DNA of 64,000 nt from an uncultured Oscillospiraceae bacterium (GCA_934589525.1 CAKTOB010000014.1:1-64000), one strand, 5' to 3'. Positions 7,636 through 17,362 are shown, counted from the stretch's first letter. Program-made: numbers and translations. The notes: generated by a model from the sequence alone, not told the origin.

Positions 7636-8820
7636 ATGAAAGAATTTGAACTGAAATACGGCTGCAACCCCAACCAGAAGCCCGCCTCCATCTACATGGC
7701 CGACGGCTCCGATCTGCCCATCACCGTGCTCAACGGCCGGCCGGGCTACATCAACTTCCTGGATGCCCTGAACTCCTATCAGCTGGTGAAGGAGCTGAAA
7801 GCCGCCACGGGCCTGTGCGCCGTGACCTCCTTCAAGCACGTCTCTCCCACCTCCGCCGCCGTGGGCAAGGTGCTGCCGGAGAATCTGAAAAAGGCCTGCT
7901 TCGTTGACGATGTGGAGGGCCTGGACGATTCCCCTCTGGCCTGCGCCTATGCCCGTGCCCGGGGCACGGACCGGATGTGCTCCTTTGGCGACTGGGTGGC
8001 TCTGTCCGATACCTGCGATGCCCTCACCGCCAAGCTCATTGCCCGGGAGGTTTCCGACGGTGTCATTGCCCCCGGCTACACGGAAGAGGCCCTGGAAATT
8101 CTGAAAGCCAAGCGCAAGGGCAGCTACAATGTGGTTTCCATTGACGAAAACTATGTTCCCGCCCCCCAGGAGACCAAAATGGTCTACGGTGTGACCTTCC
8201 AGCAGGGCCGGAACAACTTTAAAATCGATGCCGAGCTGCTGGGGAACCTGGTGACGGAAAAGAAGGACCTGCCGGAAGACGCCAAGATCGATCTGATCGT
8301 GGCCCTCATTACCTTAAAATACACCCAGTCCAACTCCGTCTGCTTTGCCTATGACGGCCAGGCCATCGGTGTGGGCGCCGGTCAGCAGTCCCGGATCCAC
8401 TGCACCCGTCTGGCAGGCTCCAAGGCCGATACCTGGTTCCTGCGGCAGCACCCCAAGACCCTGGCCCTGCCCTTCCGGAAGGACCTGGGCCGTCCGGGCC
8501 GGGACAATGTGATCGACGGCTACATCAACGGCAACGAGGAAGATGTCTGCGCCGAGGGCATCTGGCAGAATTACTTCACCACCCGTCCGGAGCCCCTGAC
8601 CCAGGAGGACAAGCGGGCGTTCCTGGATGAGATCCGGGGCGTGTCCCTGGGCTCCGATGCCTTCTTCCCCTTCCCGGACAACATCAAGCGGGCCTATGCC
8701 TCCGGCGTTTCCTACATCGCCCAGCCCGGCGGCTCCATCCGGGACGACCTGGTCATTGCCGAGTGCGACAAAGACGGCATCGTCATGGCCTTTACCGGCA
8801 TGCGCCTGTTCCACCACTAA
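7636..8820 (+). CDS. purH: AICAR formyltransferase (PurH formyltransferase part only)
   Basis: Transfers formyl from 10-formyl-THF to AICAR (ZMP), giving FAICAR. It has 394 residues, against about 510 in bifunctional PurH. The N-terminal MGS-like cyclohydrolase domain is missing and the protein starts directly with the transformylase part (ELKYGCNPNQKPASIY). Conserved features are TSFKHVSPTSAAVG (the Lys-His pair region) and SVCFAYDGQAIGVGAGQQSR. It sits 12 bases after purO, and the two genes divide the work of normal PurH. Its substrate ZMP is the riboswitch ligand at the head of the operon. Confidence 0.94.
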   Translation: MKEFELKYGCNPNQKPASIYMADGSDLPITVLNGRPGYINFLDALNSYQLVKELKAATGLCAVTSFKHVSPTSAAVGKVLPENLKKACFVDDVEGLDDSPLACAYARARGTDRMCSFGDWVALSDTCDALTAKLIAREVSDGVIAPGYTEEALEILKAKRKGSYNVVSIDENYVPAPQETKMVYGVTFQQGRNNFKIDAELLGNLVTEKKDLPEDAKIDLIVALITLKYTQSNSVCFAYDGQAIGVGAGQQSRIHCTRLAGSKADTWFLRQHPKTLALPFRKDLGRPGRDNVIDGYINGNEEDVCAEGIWQNYFTTRPEPLTQEDKRAFLDEIRGVSLGSDAFFPFPDNIKRAYASGVSYIAQPGGSIRDDLVIAECDKDGIVMAFTGMRLFHH

Positions 8821-8852
8821 GAGTGCTTTTCTAAAAAGAAAGGTTGATGGAT

Positions 8853-10121
8853 ATGAAAATTCTGGTAGTCGGTGGCGGCGGACGAGAGCATGCCATTATA
8901 AAAAAACTGAAAGAGAATCAAACCGTGGAGACTATTTTTGCCCTGCCCGGCAACGGCGGCATGGCCAAGGACGCGGTATGCGTTCCCATCGGAGCCACGG
9001 ACATTGATAAAATCGTGGCCTTCGCCCTGGAAAACAAGGTGGATTACGCCGTGGTGGCCCCGGACGATCCCCTGGTGCTGGGTGCGGTGGATGCGCTGAC
9101 GGAAAAGGGCATTCCCTGCTTTGGCCCCAGGGCCAACGCCGCCATCATTGAGGGCAGCAAGGTGTTCTCCAAGAACCTGATGAAGAAATACGGCATTCCC
9201 ACGGCGGAATATGCGGTATTTGACGATTTGGAGGCGGCTCTAGCCTATCTGGAAACCGCCCCCATCCCCACGGTCATCAAGGCCGACGGCCTGGCCCTGG
9301 GCAAGGGCGTGATCATTGCTGCCACCCGGGAGGAAGCCCGGGCAGCGGTGCGGGATATGATGGCCAACAAGGTCTTCGGCAAAAGCGGCGACCAGGTGGT
9401 CATTGAGGAATTTCTCACCGGCCCCGAGGTCAGCGTCCTGAGCTTTACCGACGGCAAGGTGGTAAAGCCCATGGTGTCCTCCATGGACCACAAGCGGGCC
9501 GGGGACAACGATACAGGGCTTAATACCGGCGGCATGGGCACCGTGGCCCCCAATCCCTATTACACCCCGGAAATGGCCCAGCGGTGCATGGAGGAGATTT
9601 TCCTGCCCACCATCCGGGCCATGAACGCCGAGGGCCGGACCTTCCGGGGCTGCCTGTACTTTGGTCTGATGCTGACCCCCAAGGGGCCCAAGGTCATTGA
9701 GTACAACTGCCGCTTTGGCGACCCGGAGACCCAGGTGGTGCTGCCATTGCTTGAAAGCGATTTGCTCACCGTGATGCAGGCCACCACCAACGGCACTTTG
9801 GAACAGACCGAGGTGCGCTTTTCCGAAAAGAGCGCCTGCTGCGTCATCAAGGCTTCGGCGGGGTATCCGGTGTCTTACAAGAAGGGCTTCCCCCTGACCA
9901 TGACCCCGGAGGCGGAGCGCCATACCTATGTGGCGGGGGCCAAACTGGACGAAGAGGGCAGGCTCGTCACCTCCGGCGGCCGGGTCACCGGCACCACCGC
10001 CGTGGCGGACACCCTGGAGGAGGCCATTCGGGAGGCTTACCGTCTGTCTGACGGGGTCCGGTTTGAAAACGCTTATCGCAGAAGCGATATTGGCAAGCGG
10101 GCAATGCAGGCCCTCAAATAA
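8853..10121 (+). CDS. purD: Phosphoribosylamine-glycine ligase PurD
   Basis: GAR synthetase of the ATP-grasp superfamily, joining glycine to phosphoribosylamine. It has 422 residues from ATG 8853 (MKILVVGGGGREHAI), chosen because AAAGAAAGG ends nine bases upstream; ATG 8847 and TTG 8844 are in frame but too close. Motifs include KADGLALGKGVIIA (ATP-grasp lysine loop), LNTGGMGTVAPNP and EYNCRFGDPETQVVLP (metal-binding Glu/Asn). Its product feeds purN and its substrate comes from the purF-like enzyme. Confidence 0.95.
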   Translation: MKILVVGGGGREHAIIKKLKENQTVETIFALPGNGGMAKDAVCVPIGATDIDKIVAFALENKVDYAVVAPDDPLVLGAVDALTEKGIPCFGPRANAAIIEGSKVFSKNLMKKYGIPTAEYAVFDDLEAALAYLETAPIPTVIKADGLALGKGVIIAATREEARAAVRDMMANKVFGKSGDQVVIEEFLTGPEVSVLSFTDGKVVKPMVSSMDHKRAGDNDTGLNTGGMGTVAPNPYYTPEMAQRCMEEIFLPTIRAMNAEGRTFRGCLYFGLMLTPKGPKVIEYNCRFGDPETQVVLPLLESDLLTVMQATTNGTLEQTEVRFSEKSACCVIKASAGYPVSYKKGFPLTMTPEAERHTYVAGAKLDEEGRLVTSGGRVTGTTAVADTLEEAIREAYRLSDGVRFENAYRRSDIGKRAMQALK

Positions 10122-10142
10122 ACAATTGGAGGAAAATACCCC

Positions 10143-13100
10143 ATGGTTTATCGTGTTTATGTAGAAAAAAAGCAGGGCCAGACCCATGAGGCCCAGGGCT
10201 TACTGCGGGACATTCAGGATTTTCTGGGCATTGGCAGCCTGACGGGCCTCCGGGTGCTCAACCGCTACGATGCGGAGAACATCGAAAAGGAGTTGTTTGA
10301 TGCTGCCGTCAACACGGTGTTTTCCGAGCCCCAGGTGGACGATGTAAGCTTTGAGCTGCCCCAGGGGGATGTGGTCTTTGCGGTGGAGCCGCTGCCCGGT
10401 CAGTATGACCAGCGGGCGGACTCCGCGGCCCAGTGCATCCAGATCATTTCCCAGGGCAACCGCCCCACCATCCGCACCGCCAAGGTCTATGTGCTCTCCG
10501 GTGCCCCCAGCGAGGACGAGCTGGCGGCCATTAAGAAATACGTCATCAACGCCGTGGAAAGCCGGGAGGCCGCTCTGGATTTGCCGGAAACTCTTGCTAT
10601 TGACTACACCATTCCCCAGAGCGTTGCCACGGTGGAGGGCTTTACCGCCATGGATGAAGAAGCCCTGGGGGCGCTGCTTGATAAGCTGGGCCTTGCCATG
10701 GACTTGGACGATCTCAAGTTCCTCCAGGCCTACTTCCGGGACCAGGAGCACCGTGACCCCACCATTACGGAAATCCGGGTGGTGGATACCTATTGGTCCG
10801 ACCACTGCCGCCACACCACCTTCTCCACCCATTTGGACCATGTGACCATTCACGACCCGGCGGTTCAAAAGGCCTATGAGCAGTATCTGGCCGCCCGGGT
10901 GGAGGTCTACGGGGAGGAAAAGGCCGCGGCCCGGCCCCAGACCCTCATGGACATTGCCACCATCGGTGCCAAGACTCTGAAAAAGCGGGGCCTGCTTCCG
11001 GAGCTGGACGAGAGCGAGGAGATCAACGCCTGCTCTATCCACGTCACCGCCACCGTCAATGGGGAAGACCAGGACTGGCTGCTGATGTTTAAGAACGAAA
11101 CCCACAACCACCCCACGGAAATCGAGCCCTTCGGCGGCGCGGCCACCTGCATCGGCGGCTGCATCCGGGACCCCCTGTCCGGCCGGGCTTACGTCCATCA
11201 GGCCATGCGTGTCACCGGTGCCGCCGACCCCCGGACCAGCCTCCAGGATACCCTCCCCGGCAAGCTCCCCCAGCGGAAGCTCTGCCAGACCGCGGCTGCG
11301 GGCTACTCCTCCTACGGCAACCAGATCGGCCTGGCCACCGGCCATGTGGCGGAACTGTACCACGAGGGTTTTGTTGCCAAGCGGCTGGAATGCGGTGCGG
11401 TGGTTGCCGCTGCTCCTGCGGAGAACGTCCGCCGGGAGTGCCCCGCTGCCGGGGATGTGGTGATTTTGCTGGGTGGCCGTACCGGACGGGACGGCATCGG
11501 CGGCGCCACCGGCTCCTCCAAGAGCCACAATATGAAGTCCCTGACCACCATGGCCTCCGAGGTCCAGAAGGGAAATGCCCCGGAGGAGCGGAAGATCCAG
11601 CGGCTGTTCCGGGACGGCAATGTGACGAGACTGATCAAGCGCTGCAATGACTTCGGTGCCGGTGGTGTATCCGTGGCCATTGGCGAGCTGGCCGACGGTC
11701 TGCGGATCGATCTGGATGCCGTGCGGAAAAAATATGACGGTCTGGACGGTACGGAGCTGGCCATTTCCGAATCCCAGGAGCGGATGGCGGTGGTGGTCGC
11801 CTCGGAGGATGTAGATGCGTTCATCGCCGCCGCGGAAAAGGAAAATCTGGAAGCCTACCGGGTGGCGGTTGTCACCGAGGAGGCCCGGATGGTCATGAGC
11901 TGGAAGGGCAAGGAAATTGCCAACCTGTCCCGGGAATTCCTCAATACCAACGGTGCGGTGAAGCACACCGCCGTAGAAGTCCCCGCCGCCAAGACCCTGC
12001 AGGTTTCCTCTGCCAGCCTGAAAGAAATGGCTGCCCAGCTACGCTTTGCCTCCCAGAGAGGCCTGGTGGAGCGGTTTGATGCCACCATCGGCGCAGGCAG
12101 TCTGCTGATGCCCTTCGGCGGCAAGAACCAGGCCACCCCGGCCCAGGCCATGGCTGCCAAGCTGCCGGTGCTGCCGGGGCAGACCACCGATGCCGCCAGC
12201 GTTATGGCCTGGGGCTGTGACCCGGAGCTCCTCAGCGCCGACCCCTTCCAGGGTGCCAAGGCCGCGGTGATCTCCTCCATGGCCAAAATCGTGGCCGCCG
12301 GTGCGGATTACAAAAAGGCCTACCTGACCTTGCAGGAGTTCTTTGAAAAGCTGAGAAACGAGCCCCAGCGCTGGGGCAAGCCCTTTGAGGCGCTCCTTGG
12401 CGCGCTGGATGCCCAGCTCCACCTGAACGCTGCGGCCATCGGCGGCAAGGACTCCATGTCCGGCACCTTCCTGGAGAAGGACGTGCCCCCCACGGTGATC
12501 TCCTTTGCCATTGCCCCGGTGAAGGCCCAGGACGTTCTGTCCTGCGAGTTCAAGGAGCCGGGCCATCCGGTGTACTGCTTCACCTCCGACGGCAGCTACG
12601 AGGATTTGAAAAACACCTGGCAGCGGTTCCATGAGCTGTGCCTGGCCGGAAAGGTCCGGGCCGCCTGGGCGGTGGATGCCGGGGGTGTGTCCGAGGCTGT
12701 GGTCAAAATGTCCTTCGGCAACACCATCGGCTTCCGGGGCGAGGATACGGACTGCGGCTATGGCGACATTATTGCAGAGCTCACCGAGGACTGCGATTTT
12801 GGCCGGAAGATCGGCTACACCTGCCAGGAGCCCGTCATCGTGCTGGATGACGAGAAGGTCTCCATTGCGGAGCTCTATGACATCAATACCGCCGTTCTGG
12901 AATCCGTCTATCCCACCAAGACCCGGGAAACCGCCGACTCCGTTCCGACCTTTAACTATGAGGCCAAGTCTTACCCCGCCCCCGCGGTAAAGACCGCCAA
13001 GCCCCGGGTGCTGATCCCCGTGTTCCCCGGCACCAACTGCGAGTATGATTCCGCCCGGGCCGTTCTGGCCGCCGGGGCGGAGGCGGACATTGCGGTGATC

Positions 13101-13796
13101 CGCAATCTGACTGCCGAGGATGTGGCCCGGTCTATTGAGGATGTGGCAAAGCGCATCGGTCAGAGCCAGATGATTTTCATCCCCGGCGGCTTCTCTGGCG
13201 GCGACGAGCCCGACGGCTCTGCCAAGTTCATTACGGCCTTCTTCCGCAACCCTGCCATCAAAGAGCAGGTAACGGCGCTGCTGGAGCAGCGGGACGGCCT
13301 GATGTGCGGCATCTGCAACGGCTTCCAGGCCCTCATCAAGCTGGGTCTGGTGCCCTTCGGCAAGATCATCGACACCGATGCCTCTTGCCCCACCCTGACC
13401 TTCAATACCATTGCCCGGCACCAGAGCCGCATCGTCAGGACCCGGGTGGCCTCCAACAAGTCTCCCTGGCTGTCTCTGACGAGCGTTGGCGACATTTACA
13501 ATGTGCCCATTTCCCACGGCGAGGGCAAGTTCCTGGCAAGCGAAGAACTGGTAAAGCAGCTGGCGGACAACGGCCAGATCGCCACCCAGTATGTGGACCT
13601 GGAAGGCAACCCCACCATGGATGCCGCCTTCAACCCCAACGGCTCCGTCTGCGCCATTGAGGGCATCACCTCCCCCGATGGCCGCGTCTTCGGCAAGATG
13701 GGCCACAGCGAGCGCATCGGCCAGGGACTCTACCGCAACGTCCCTGGGGAATACGACATTCAGATGTTCCGTGCCGCCGTCAAGTACTTTGGTTGA
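10143..13796 (+). CDS. purL: Single-chain phosphoribosylformylglycinamidine synthase PurL
   Basis: Large FGAM synthase, converting FGAR to FGAM with glutamine and ATP. The 1217-residue chain joins what other Gram-positives split into PurS, PurQ and PurL. An N-terminal linker domain is followed by two AIR-synthase-like halves (VVDTYWSDHCRHTTF; LMFKNETHNHPTEIEPFGGA; LPVLPGQTTDAAS; AIGGKDSMSGTF) and a C-terminal class I glutaminase from about residue 955 (FPGTNCEYDSARA; nucleophile in MCGICNGFQ; HGEGKF). ATG 10143 follows GGAGG. It is the last gene of the operon and is closed by a strong terminator. Confidence 0.96.
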   Translation: MVYRVYVEKKQGQTHEAQGLLRDIQDFLGIGSLTGLRVLNRYDAENIEKELFDAAVNTVFSEPQVDDVSFELPQGDVVFAVEPLPGQYDQRADSAAQCIQIISQGNRPTIRTAKVYVLSGAPSEDELAAIKKYVINAVESREAALDLPETLAIDYTIPQSVATVEGFTAMDEEALGALLDKLGLAMDLDDLKFLQAYFRDQEHRDPTITEIRVVDTYWSDHCRHTTFSTHLDHVTIHDPAVQKAYEQYLAARVEVYGEEKAAARPQTLMDIATIGAKTLKKRGLLPELDESEEINACSIHVTATVNGEDQDWLLMFKNETHNHPTEIEPFGGAATCIGGCIRDPLSGRAYVHQAMRVTGAADPRTSLQDTLPGKLPQRKLCQTAAAGYSSYGNQIGLATGHVAELYHEGFVAKRLECGAVVAAAPAENVRRECPAAGDVVILLGGRTGRDGIGGATGSSKSHNMKSLTTMASEVQKGNAPEERKIQRLFRDGNVTRLIKRCNDFGAGGVSVAIGELADGLRIDLDAVRKKYDGLDGTELAISESQERMAVVVASEDVDAFIAAAEKENLEAYRVAVVTEEARMVMSWKGKEIANLSREFLNTNGAVKHTAVEVPAAKTLQVSSASLKEMAAQLRFASQRGLVERFDATIGAGSLLMPFGGKNQATPAQAMAAKLPVLPGQTTDAASVMAWGCDPELLSADPFQGAKAAVISSMAKIVAAGADYKKAYLTLQEFFEKLRNEPQRWGKPFEALLGALDAQLHLNAAAIGGKDSMSGTFLEKDVPPTVISFAIAPVKAQDVLSCEFKEPGHPVYCFTSDGSYEDLKNTWQRFHELCLAGKVRAAWAVDAGGVSEAVVKMSFGNTIGFRGEDTDCGYGDIIAELTEDCDFGRKIGYTCQEPVIVLDDEKVSIAELYDINTAVLESVYPTKTRETADSVPTFNYEAKSYPAPAVKTAKPRVLIPVFPGTNCEYDSARAVLAAGAEADIAVIRNLTAEDVARSIEDVAKRIGQSQMIFIPGGFSGGDEPDGSAKFITAFFRNPAIKEQVTALLEQRDGLMCGICNGFQALIKLGLVPFGKIIDTDASCPTLTFNTIARHQSRIVRTRVASNKSPWLSLTSVGDIYNVPISHGEGKFLASEELVKQLADNGQIATQYVDLEGNPTMDAAFNPNGSVCAIEGITSPDGRVFGKMGHSERIGQGLYRNVPGEYDIQMFRAAVKYFG

Positions 13797-13811
13797 TCCT
13801 TTTTAAAACTG

Positions 13812-13842
13812 CCCCCGGACGAAAAACGTCCGGGGGATTTTT
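13812..13842 (+). terminator. Terminator of the purine operon
   Basis: CCCCCGGAC (13812-13820) pairs with GTCCGGGGG (13828-13836), followed by ATTTTT. Confidence 0.9.
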
Positions 13843-13870
13843 GCGACAGGGTGCAAAATGAAAAAACTCC

Positions 13871-13899
13871 TTGACTTCTAGGGGATTTTCATTCATAAT
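13871..13899 (+). promoter_or_regulatory. Promoter upstream of the LRR-like gene
   Basis: TTGACT (13871-13876), 17-base spacer, CATAAT (13894-13899). Confidence 0.6.
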
Positions 13900-13972
13900 A
13901 AGGAATGGTGCCCTTGCAGAAAACGGAAAAATTGGATGCGGGCTCCAAAAACGATGAGGAGATACAGATGCT

Positions 13973-15526
13973 ATGAAAAAAGCCGGAATCCGATGGCTTT
14001 GCATTGCCGTTGCGGCGGTGATCGCGGTAACGGCGGCGGTGGGCCTGTTCCTGACGCTCAAATCCCGGGTGATCGTGGACGGAAGGCTCTACCCCAAGGG
14101 CCAAGCGGTACTGGACCTGCGGGGCAATGCCCTCAGCGCCGAAACCTATGACAAGCTGACAGCCAAGCTCCCCGGGACCACGGTCCTTTGGCAGGTCCCC
14201 TTCCAGGGCGGCAACCTTCCCAGCTCTACGGAAGAGCTGACCGTTACGGCGCTTTCCATGGAAGACGAGCAGATGCTGCGCTATTTCCCGAACCTCAAGA
14301 CCCTGCGGGGGGAGGATTGCCGGGATTATGAGGCCCTGGCCCAGGCCTACCGGGACTATCCGAGCTGTGATGTGGAATATCTGGTGCCCATTGAGGATGT
14401 GCTCTATCCCGGCACTTCGGAGACCGTGACCCTGGTGACTCCCTCGGAGGAGGATGTGCAGCGGCTTTCCTACCTGCCGGACCTTCAGACGGTGGACGGC
14501 ACCCAGTGCCGGGACTATGCCCGGATGCAGCAGCTGCAGCTGGACCGGCCGGACTTGGCGGTGAGCTATGCCATCACCGTGGGCGGCAGGATCTACCCCA
14601 CGGATACCCAGGTCCTGGAGGCGGTGAACGCTTCCTATGCCGAGCTGGAAGGGGCCATTTCCGTGATGCCCCAGCTGACAGAAATCAACCTGACTGACCC
14701 GGTGGCCACCGGCGGGGAGCTGGTGACCCTGCGGGAAGAACACCCGGAGCTGACGATCCACTGGACCGTGAACATCGGCTCCGCAAGCTATTCTGACGAT
14801 GCCCAGGAGGTGGACATCTCCGGAACCGTCATGGAGAGCACCGAAATCGCCAAGCGTTACGCTTCTTATTTCCCGGAGATCACCAAGCTCATTATGAGCG
14901 ACTGCGGCATTGACAACGAGACCATGGCCCAGTTCCGGGAGGAAATGCGGGACCAATACAAGGTGGTCTGGACGGTGTACTTCACCAAGAAGTGCAAGGC
15001 CCGGACGGATGAAGAGAGCTTCATGCCCATCAAGCAGGGCGAGTGGTACTTCCAGGATGACGATGTTGGACCGCTTAAATACTGCGAGGACATGATCGCC
15101 ATCGACATCGGCCACTCCCGGGTGCGGGACATCAGCTTTGCGGCTTACATGCCCCACCTCAAATACCTGATCCTGGCAGACACCGACGTGCGGGACCTGA
15201 CCCCCCTTAGCAACTGCAAGGAGCTTATCTGGCTGGAAGTGGGCTGGGATGCCATCGAGTCCTACGAGCCCCTGCTTGGCTGCACCGCCCTGGAGGACCT
15301 GAACATCGGCAGAACCTTTGCAGACCCCGCCCCCATCTACCAGATGACCTGGCTTAAAAACCTCTGGTGCATGGAAATCAGCGGCGCCACCCAATACGGC
15401 TGGCGCATGGCCCTGCCCAATACCCACATCGTGGGCAAGGGCAACGACGTGGTGGCCTACGGCTGGCGCAGACTCCCCAACTACTACAAAATGCGCGATG
15501 CCCTGGGCATGTACTATATGGACTAA
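13973..15526 (+). CDS. Membrane-anchored leucine-rich-repeat-like surface protein
   Basis: Function unknown. It has 517 residues with an N-terminal membrane segment (about 7-29) and no lipobox, so it is probably anchored outside the cell. The body is made of repeats of roughly 70 residues in which a leucine-rich strand (LPDLQTVDGTQC, MPQLTEINL, FPEITKLIMSDC) alternates with segments ending in a Val/Tyr-rich strand and a Gly-x-x-Tyr-Pro turn (VSYAITVGGRIYP). The C-terminal part is a more regular LRR array (YMPHLKYLILADTDVRDLTP). It is clearly paralogous to the lipoprotein at 40929-42392, sharing LKYCEDMIAIDIGH/LQYCEDVEYIDFGH. It stands alone between two terminators. GAGGAG lies about 11 bases before ATG 13973. 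Confidence 0.82.
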   Translation: MKKAGIRWLCIAVAAVIAVTAAVGLFLTLKSRVIVDGRLYPKGQAVLDLRGNALSAETYDKLTAKLPGTTVLWQVPFQGGNLPSSTEELTVTALSMEDEQMLRYFPNLKTLRGEDCRDYEALAQAYRDYPSCDVEYLVPIEDVLYPGTSETVTLVTPSEEDVQRLSYLPDLQTVDGTQCRDYARMQQLQLDRPDLAVSYAITVGGRIYPTDTQVLEAVNASYAELEGAISVMPQLTEINLTDPVATGGELVTLREEHPELTIHWTVNIGSASYSDDAQEVDISGTVMESTEIAKRYASYFPEITKLIMSDCGIDNETMAQFREEMRDQYKVVWTVYFTKKCKARTDEESFMPIKQGEWYFQDDDVGPLKYCEDMIAIDIGHSRVRDISFAAYMPHLKYLILADTDVRDLTPLSNCKELIWLEVGWDAIESYEPLLGCTALEDLNIGRTFADPAPIYQMTWLKNLWCMEISGATQYGWRMALPNTHIVGKGNDVVAYGWRRLPNYYKMRDALGMYYMD

Positions 15527-15530
15527 ACAA

Positions 15531-15561
15531 GACCGGACAGCACTGGCTGTCCGGTCTTTTT
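15531..15561 (+). terminator. Terminator of the LRR-like gene
   Basis: GACCGGACAG (15531-15540) pairs perfectly with CTGTCCGGTC (15547-15556), followed by TTTTT. Confidence 0.92.
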
Positions 15562-15575
15562 ACAGCCCCATGGTC

Positions 15576-15640
15576 CGTGCGGTACCATTCGTCCACACAG
15601 GTTCTATTTGCAACCTTCCGGGCGGCGTGTTGGTTGGAGC
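15576..15640 (+). repeat. Dispersed intergenic repeat unit, copy at 15.6 kb
   Basis: The pattern GGTACCATTC, then a CACAGGTT box, TATTTGCAAC and GGGCGGC closely matches 52431-52490. An inverted relative lies at 52126-52156. It is non-coding, between the upstream terminator and the ABC transporter promoter. Confidence 0.6.
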
Positions 15641-15717
15641 GTTTGCTCTGTTTTTTTGCACGGTCAAACATTTGTTAAGTTTTGTGTAAAATAATTGCAA
15701 TTTCTACAGAATTGTAT

Positions 15718-15746
15718 TTGAAATTTCTGTGACTATTGTGTATAAT
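15718..15746 (+). promoter_or_regulatory. Promoter of the nucleoside ABC importer
   Basis: TTGAAA (15718-15723), 17-base spacer, TATAAT (15741-15746). The leader up to the start codon is about 75 bases; I see no purine-riboswitch signature in it. Confidence 0.7.
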
Positions 15747-15823
15747 ACGAACGTACATATCGTTTTACAGAGATCGGCGGAGTTTTTATGCCGACGGTGA
15801 GAACGGAGAAGGAGGTAATTGGA

Positions 15824-17362
15824 TTGCAAGAGACACCTTACGCAATCGAGATGGTGAACATCACCAAACGGTTTCCCGGAATCATTGCCAATGACAATGT
15901 GACGCTCCGGCTGAGAAAAGGAGAGATCCATGCGCTGCTGGGCGAAAACGGCGCGGGCAAGTCTACGCTCATGAGCGTTCTCTTTGGACTGTATCAGGCG
16001 GAGGAGGGTGTGATCCGCAAGAACGGCGTAGAAGTGACGATCAACAACCCCAACGATGCCAATGCCCTGGGCATCGGCATGGTGCATCAGCACTTTAAGC
16101 TGGTGGAATGCTTCTCCGTTCTGGATAACATTATTTTGGGCGTGGAAGACACCAAAAACGGCTTTTTGCAGCGGGAACAGGCCCGGCAGAAGGTCATGGC
16201 CCTGTCCAAGCAGTACGGCTTGCAGGTCAACCCCGATGCGCTGGTAGAGGATATTTCCGTCGGTATGCAGCAGCGTACCGAGATCCTCAAAATGCTCTAC
16301 CGGGACAATGAGATTTTGATTTTTGACGAGCCCACCGCCGTGCTGACTCCCCAGGAAATCGAGGAGCTATTGCAGATCATGAAGAATCTGGCGGCGGAGG
16401 GGAAGTCCATCCTCTTTATCTCTCACAAACTCAATGAGATCATGGAGGTGGCGGACCGGTGCTCCGTCCTGCGCAAGGGCAAGTATATCGGCACCGTGGA
16501 CATTCCCAATACCACCAAGGCGGAGCTCTCCCGGATGATGGTGGGCCGGGACGTGGAATTTGCGGTCCACAAAAAGCCCTGTACCCCCGGGAAGGTGGTG
16601 CTGGATGTGCAGAATCTCACGGTGGCCTCCAAGGTCCACAAGAACAACGCCGTGAAAAACGTGTCCTTCCAGGTCCATGCCGGGGAAATCGTCTGCATCG
16701 CGGGCATTGACGGCAACGGCCAGAGCGAGCTGGTCTTCGGCATTACCGGCCTGGAGCCCGTGTCCGGGGGCACCGTGACCATGCTGGGCAAGGACATTAC
16801 CCATGCCCCCATCCGCAAGCGCTCCCTGATGGGCATGAGCCACATCCCGGAGGACCGGCACAAGCACGGCCTGGTGCTGGACTACACCCTGGAAGAAAAC
16901 CTGGTATTGCAGCGCTACTTTGAGCCGGAATTTACCAATAAGGCCGGCTTCCTGCGGCAGAAGAACATCCGCACCTATGCCCAGCGGCTCATTGACCAGT
17001 ACGATGTCCGCAGCGGCCAGGGCCCCATTACCGTAAGCCGCTCCATGTCCGGCGGCAACCAGCAGAAGGCCATTATCGCCCGGGAGATCGACAAAGATCC
17101 CCAGCTGCTCATTGCCGTCCAGCCCACCCGGGGCCTGGACGTAGGCGCCATCGAGTATATCCACAAGCAGATCGTGGCCCAGCGGGATGCGGGCAAGGCG
17201 GTGCTGCTGGTGTCGCTGGAGCTGGACGAGGTCATGACCGTTTCCGACCGGATTCTTGTGATGTACGAGGGCGAGATCGTGGGCGAGCTTGACCCCAAGA
17301 CCACCACCGTAGAAGAGCTGGGCCTGTATATGGCCGGCGCGAAGAAGGAGGGTAAGCAGTGA
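15824..17362 (+). CDS. BMP-family nucleoside importer, duplicated ATPase
   Basis: ATP-binding subunit of a sugar/nucleoside-type ABC importer, like NupO/YufO. It has two fused nucleotide-binding domains in about 512 residues. Domain 1 has Walker A GENGAGKST, signature ISVGMQQRTEI and Walker B ILIFDEPTAVLTP. Domain 2 has the degenerate Walker A GIDGNGQSEL typical of this family and signature MSGGNQQK. The TTG start at 15824 is preferred because AAGGAGG (15809-15815) precedes it by eight bases; ATG 15788 in the same frame has no good site. It overlaps the next gene by four bases (GTGA). Location after the purine operon supports a purine nucleoside substrate, which is inference. Confidence 0.9.
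   Translation: MQETPYAIEMVNITKRFPGIIANDNVTLRLRKGEIHALLGENGAGKSTLMSVLFGLYQAEEGVIRKNGVEVTINNPNDANALGIGMVHQHFKLVECFSVLDNIILGVEDTKNGFLQREQARQKVMALSKQYGLQVNPDALVEDISVGMQQRTEILKMLYRDNEILIFDEPTAVLTPQEIEELLQIMKNLAAEGKSILFISHKLNEIMEVADRCSVLRKGKYIGTVDIPNTTKAELSRMMVGRDVEFAVHKKPCTPGKVVLDVQNLTVASKVHKNNAVKNVSFQVHAGEIVCIAGIDGNGQSELVFGITGLEPVSGGTVTMLGKDITHAPIRKRSLMGMSHIPEDRHKHGLVLDYTLEENLVLQRYFEPEFTNKAGFLRQKNIRTYAQRLIDQYDVRSGQGPITVSRSMSGGNQQKAIIAREIDKDPQLLIAVQPTRGLDVGAIEYIHKQIVAQRDAGKAVLLVSLELDEVMTVSDRILVMYEGEIVGELDPKTTTVEELGLYMAGAKKEGKQ

Noticed and set aside
10200..11966. 588-codon minus-strand frame opposite purL
   Set aside because: Composition is the reverse complement of a GC-rich coding frame, it has no family signature, and purL itself is certain.
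12039..13706. 555-codon minus-strand frame opposite purL
   Set aside because: Same reason: antisense shadow of a confirmed gene.
13889..15427. 512-codon minus-strand frame opposite the LRR-like gene
   Set aside because: The plus-strand frame has a signal anchor, ribosome-binding site and repeats; the minus frame has none of these.
15747..15823. Purine riboswitch before the nucleoside importer
   Set aside because: The leader is short and lacks the conserved three-way-junction sequences.
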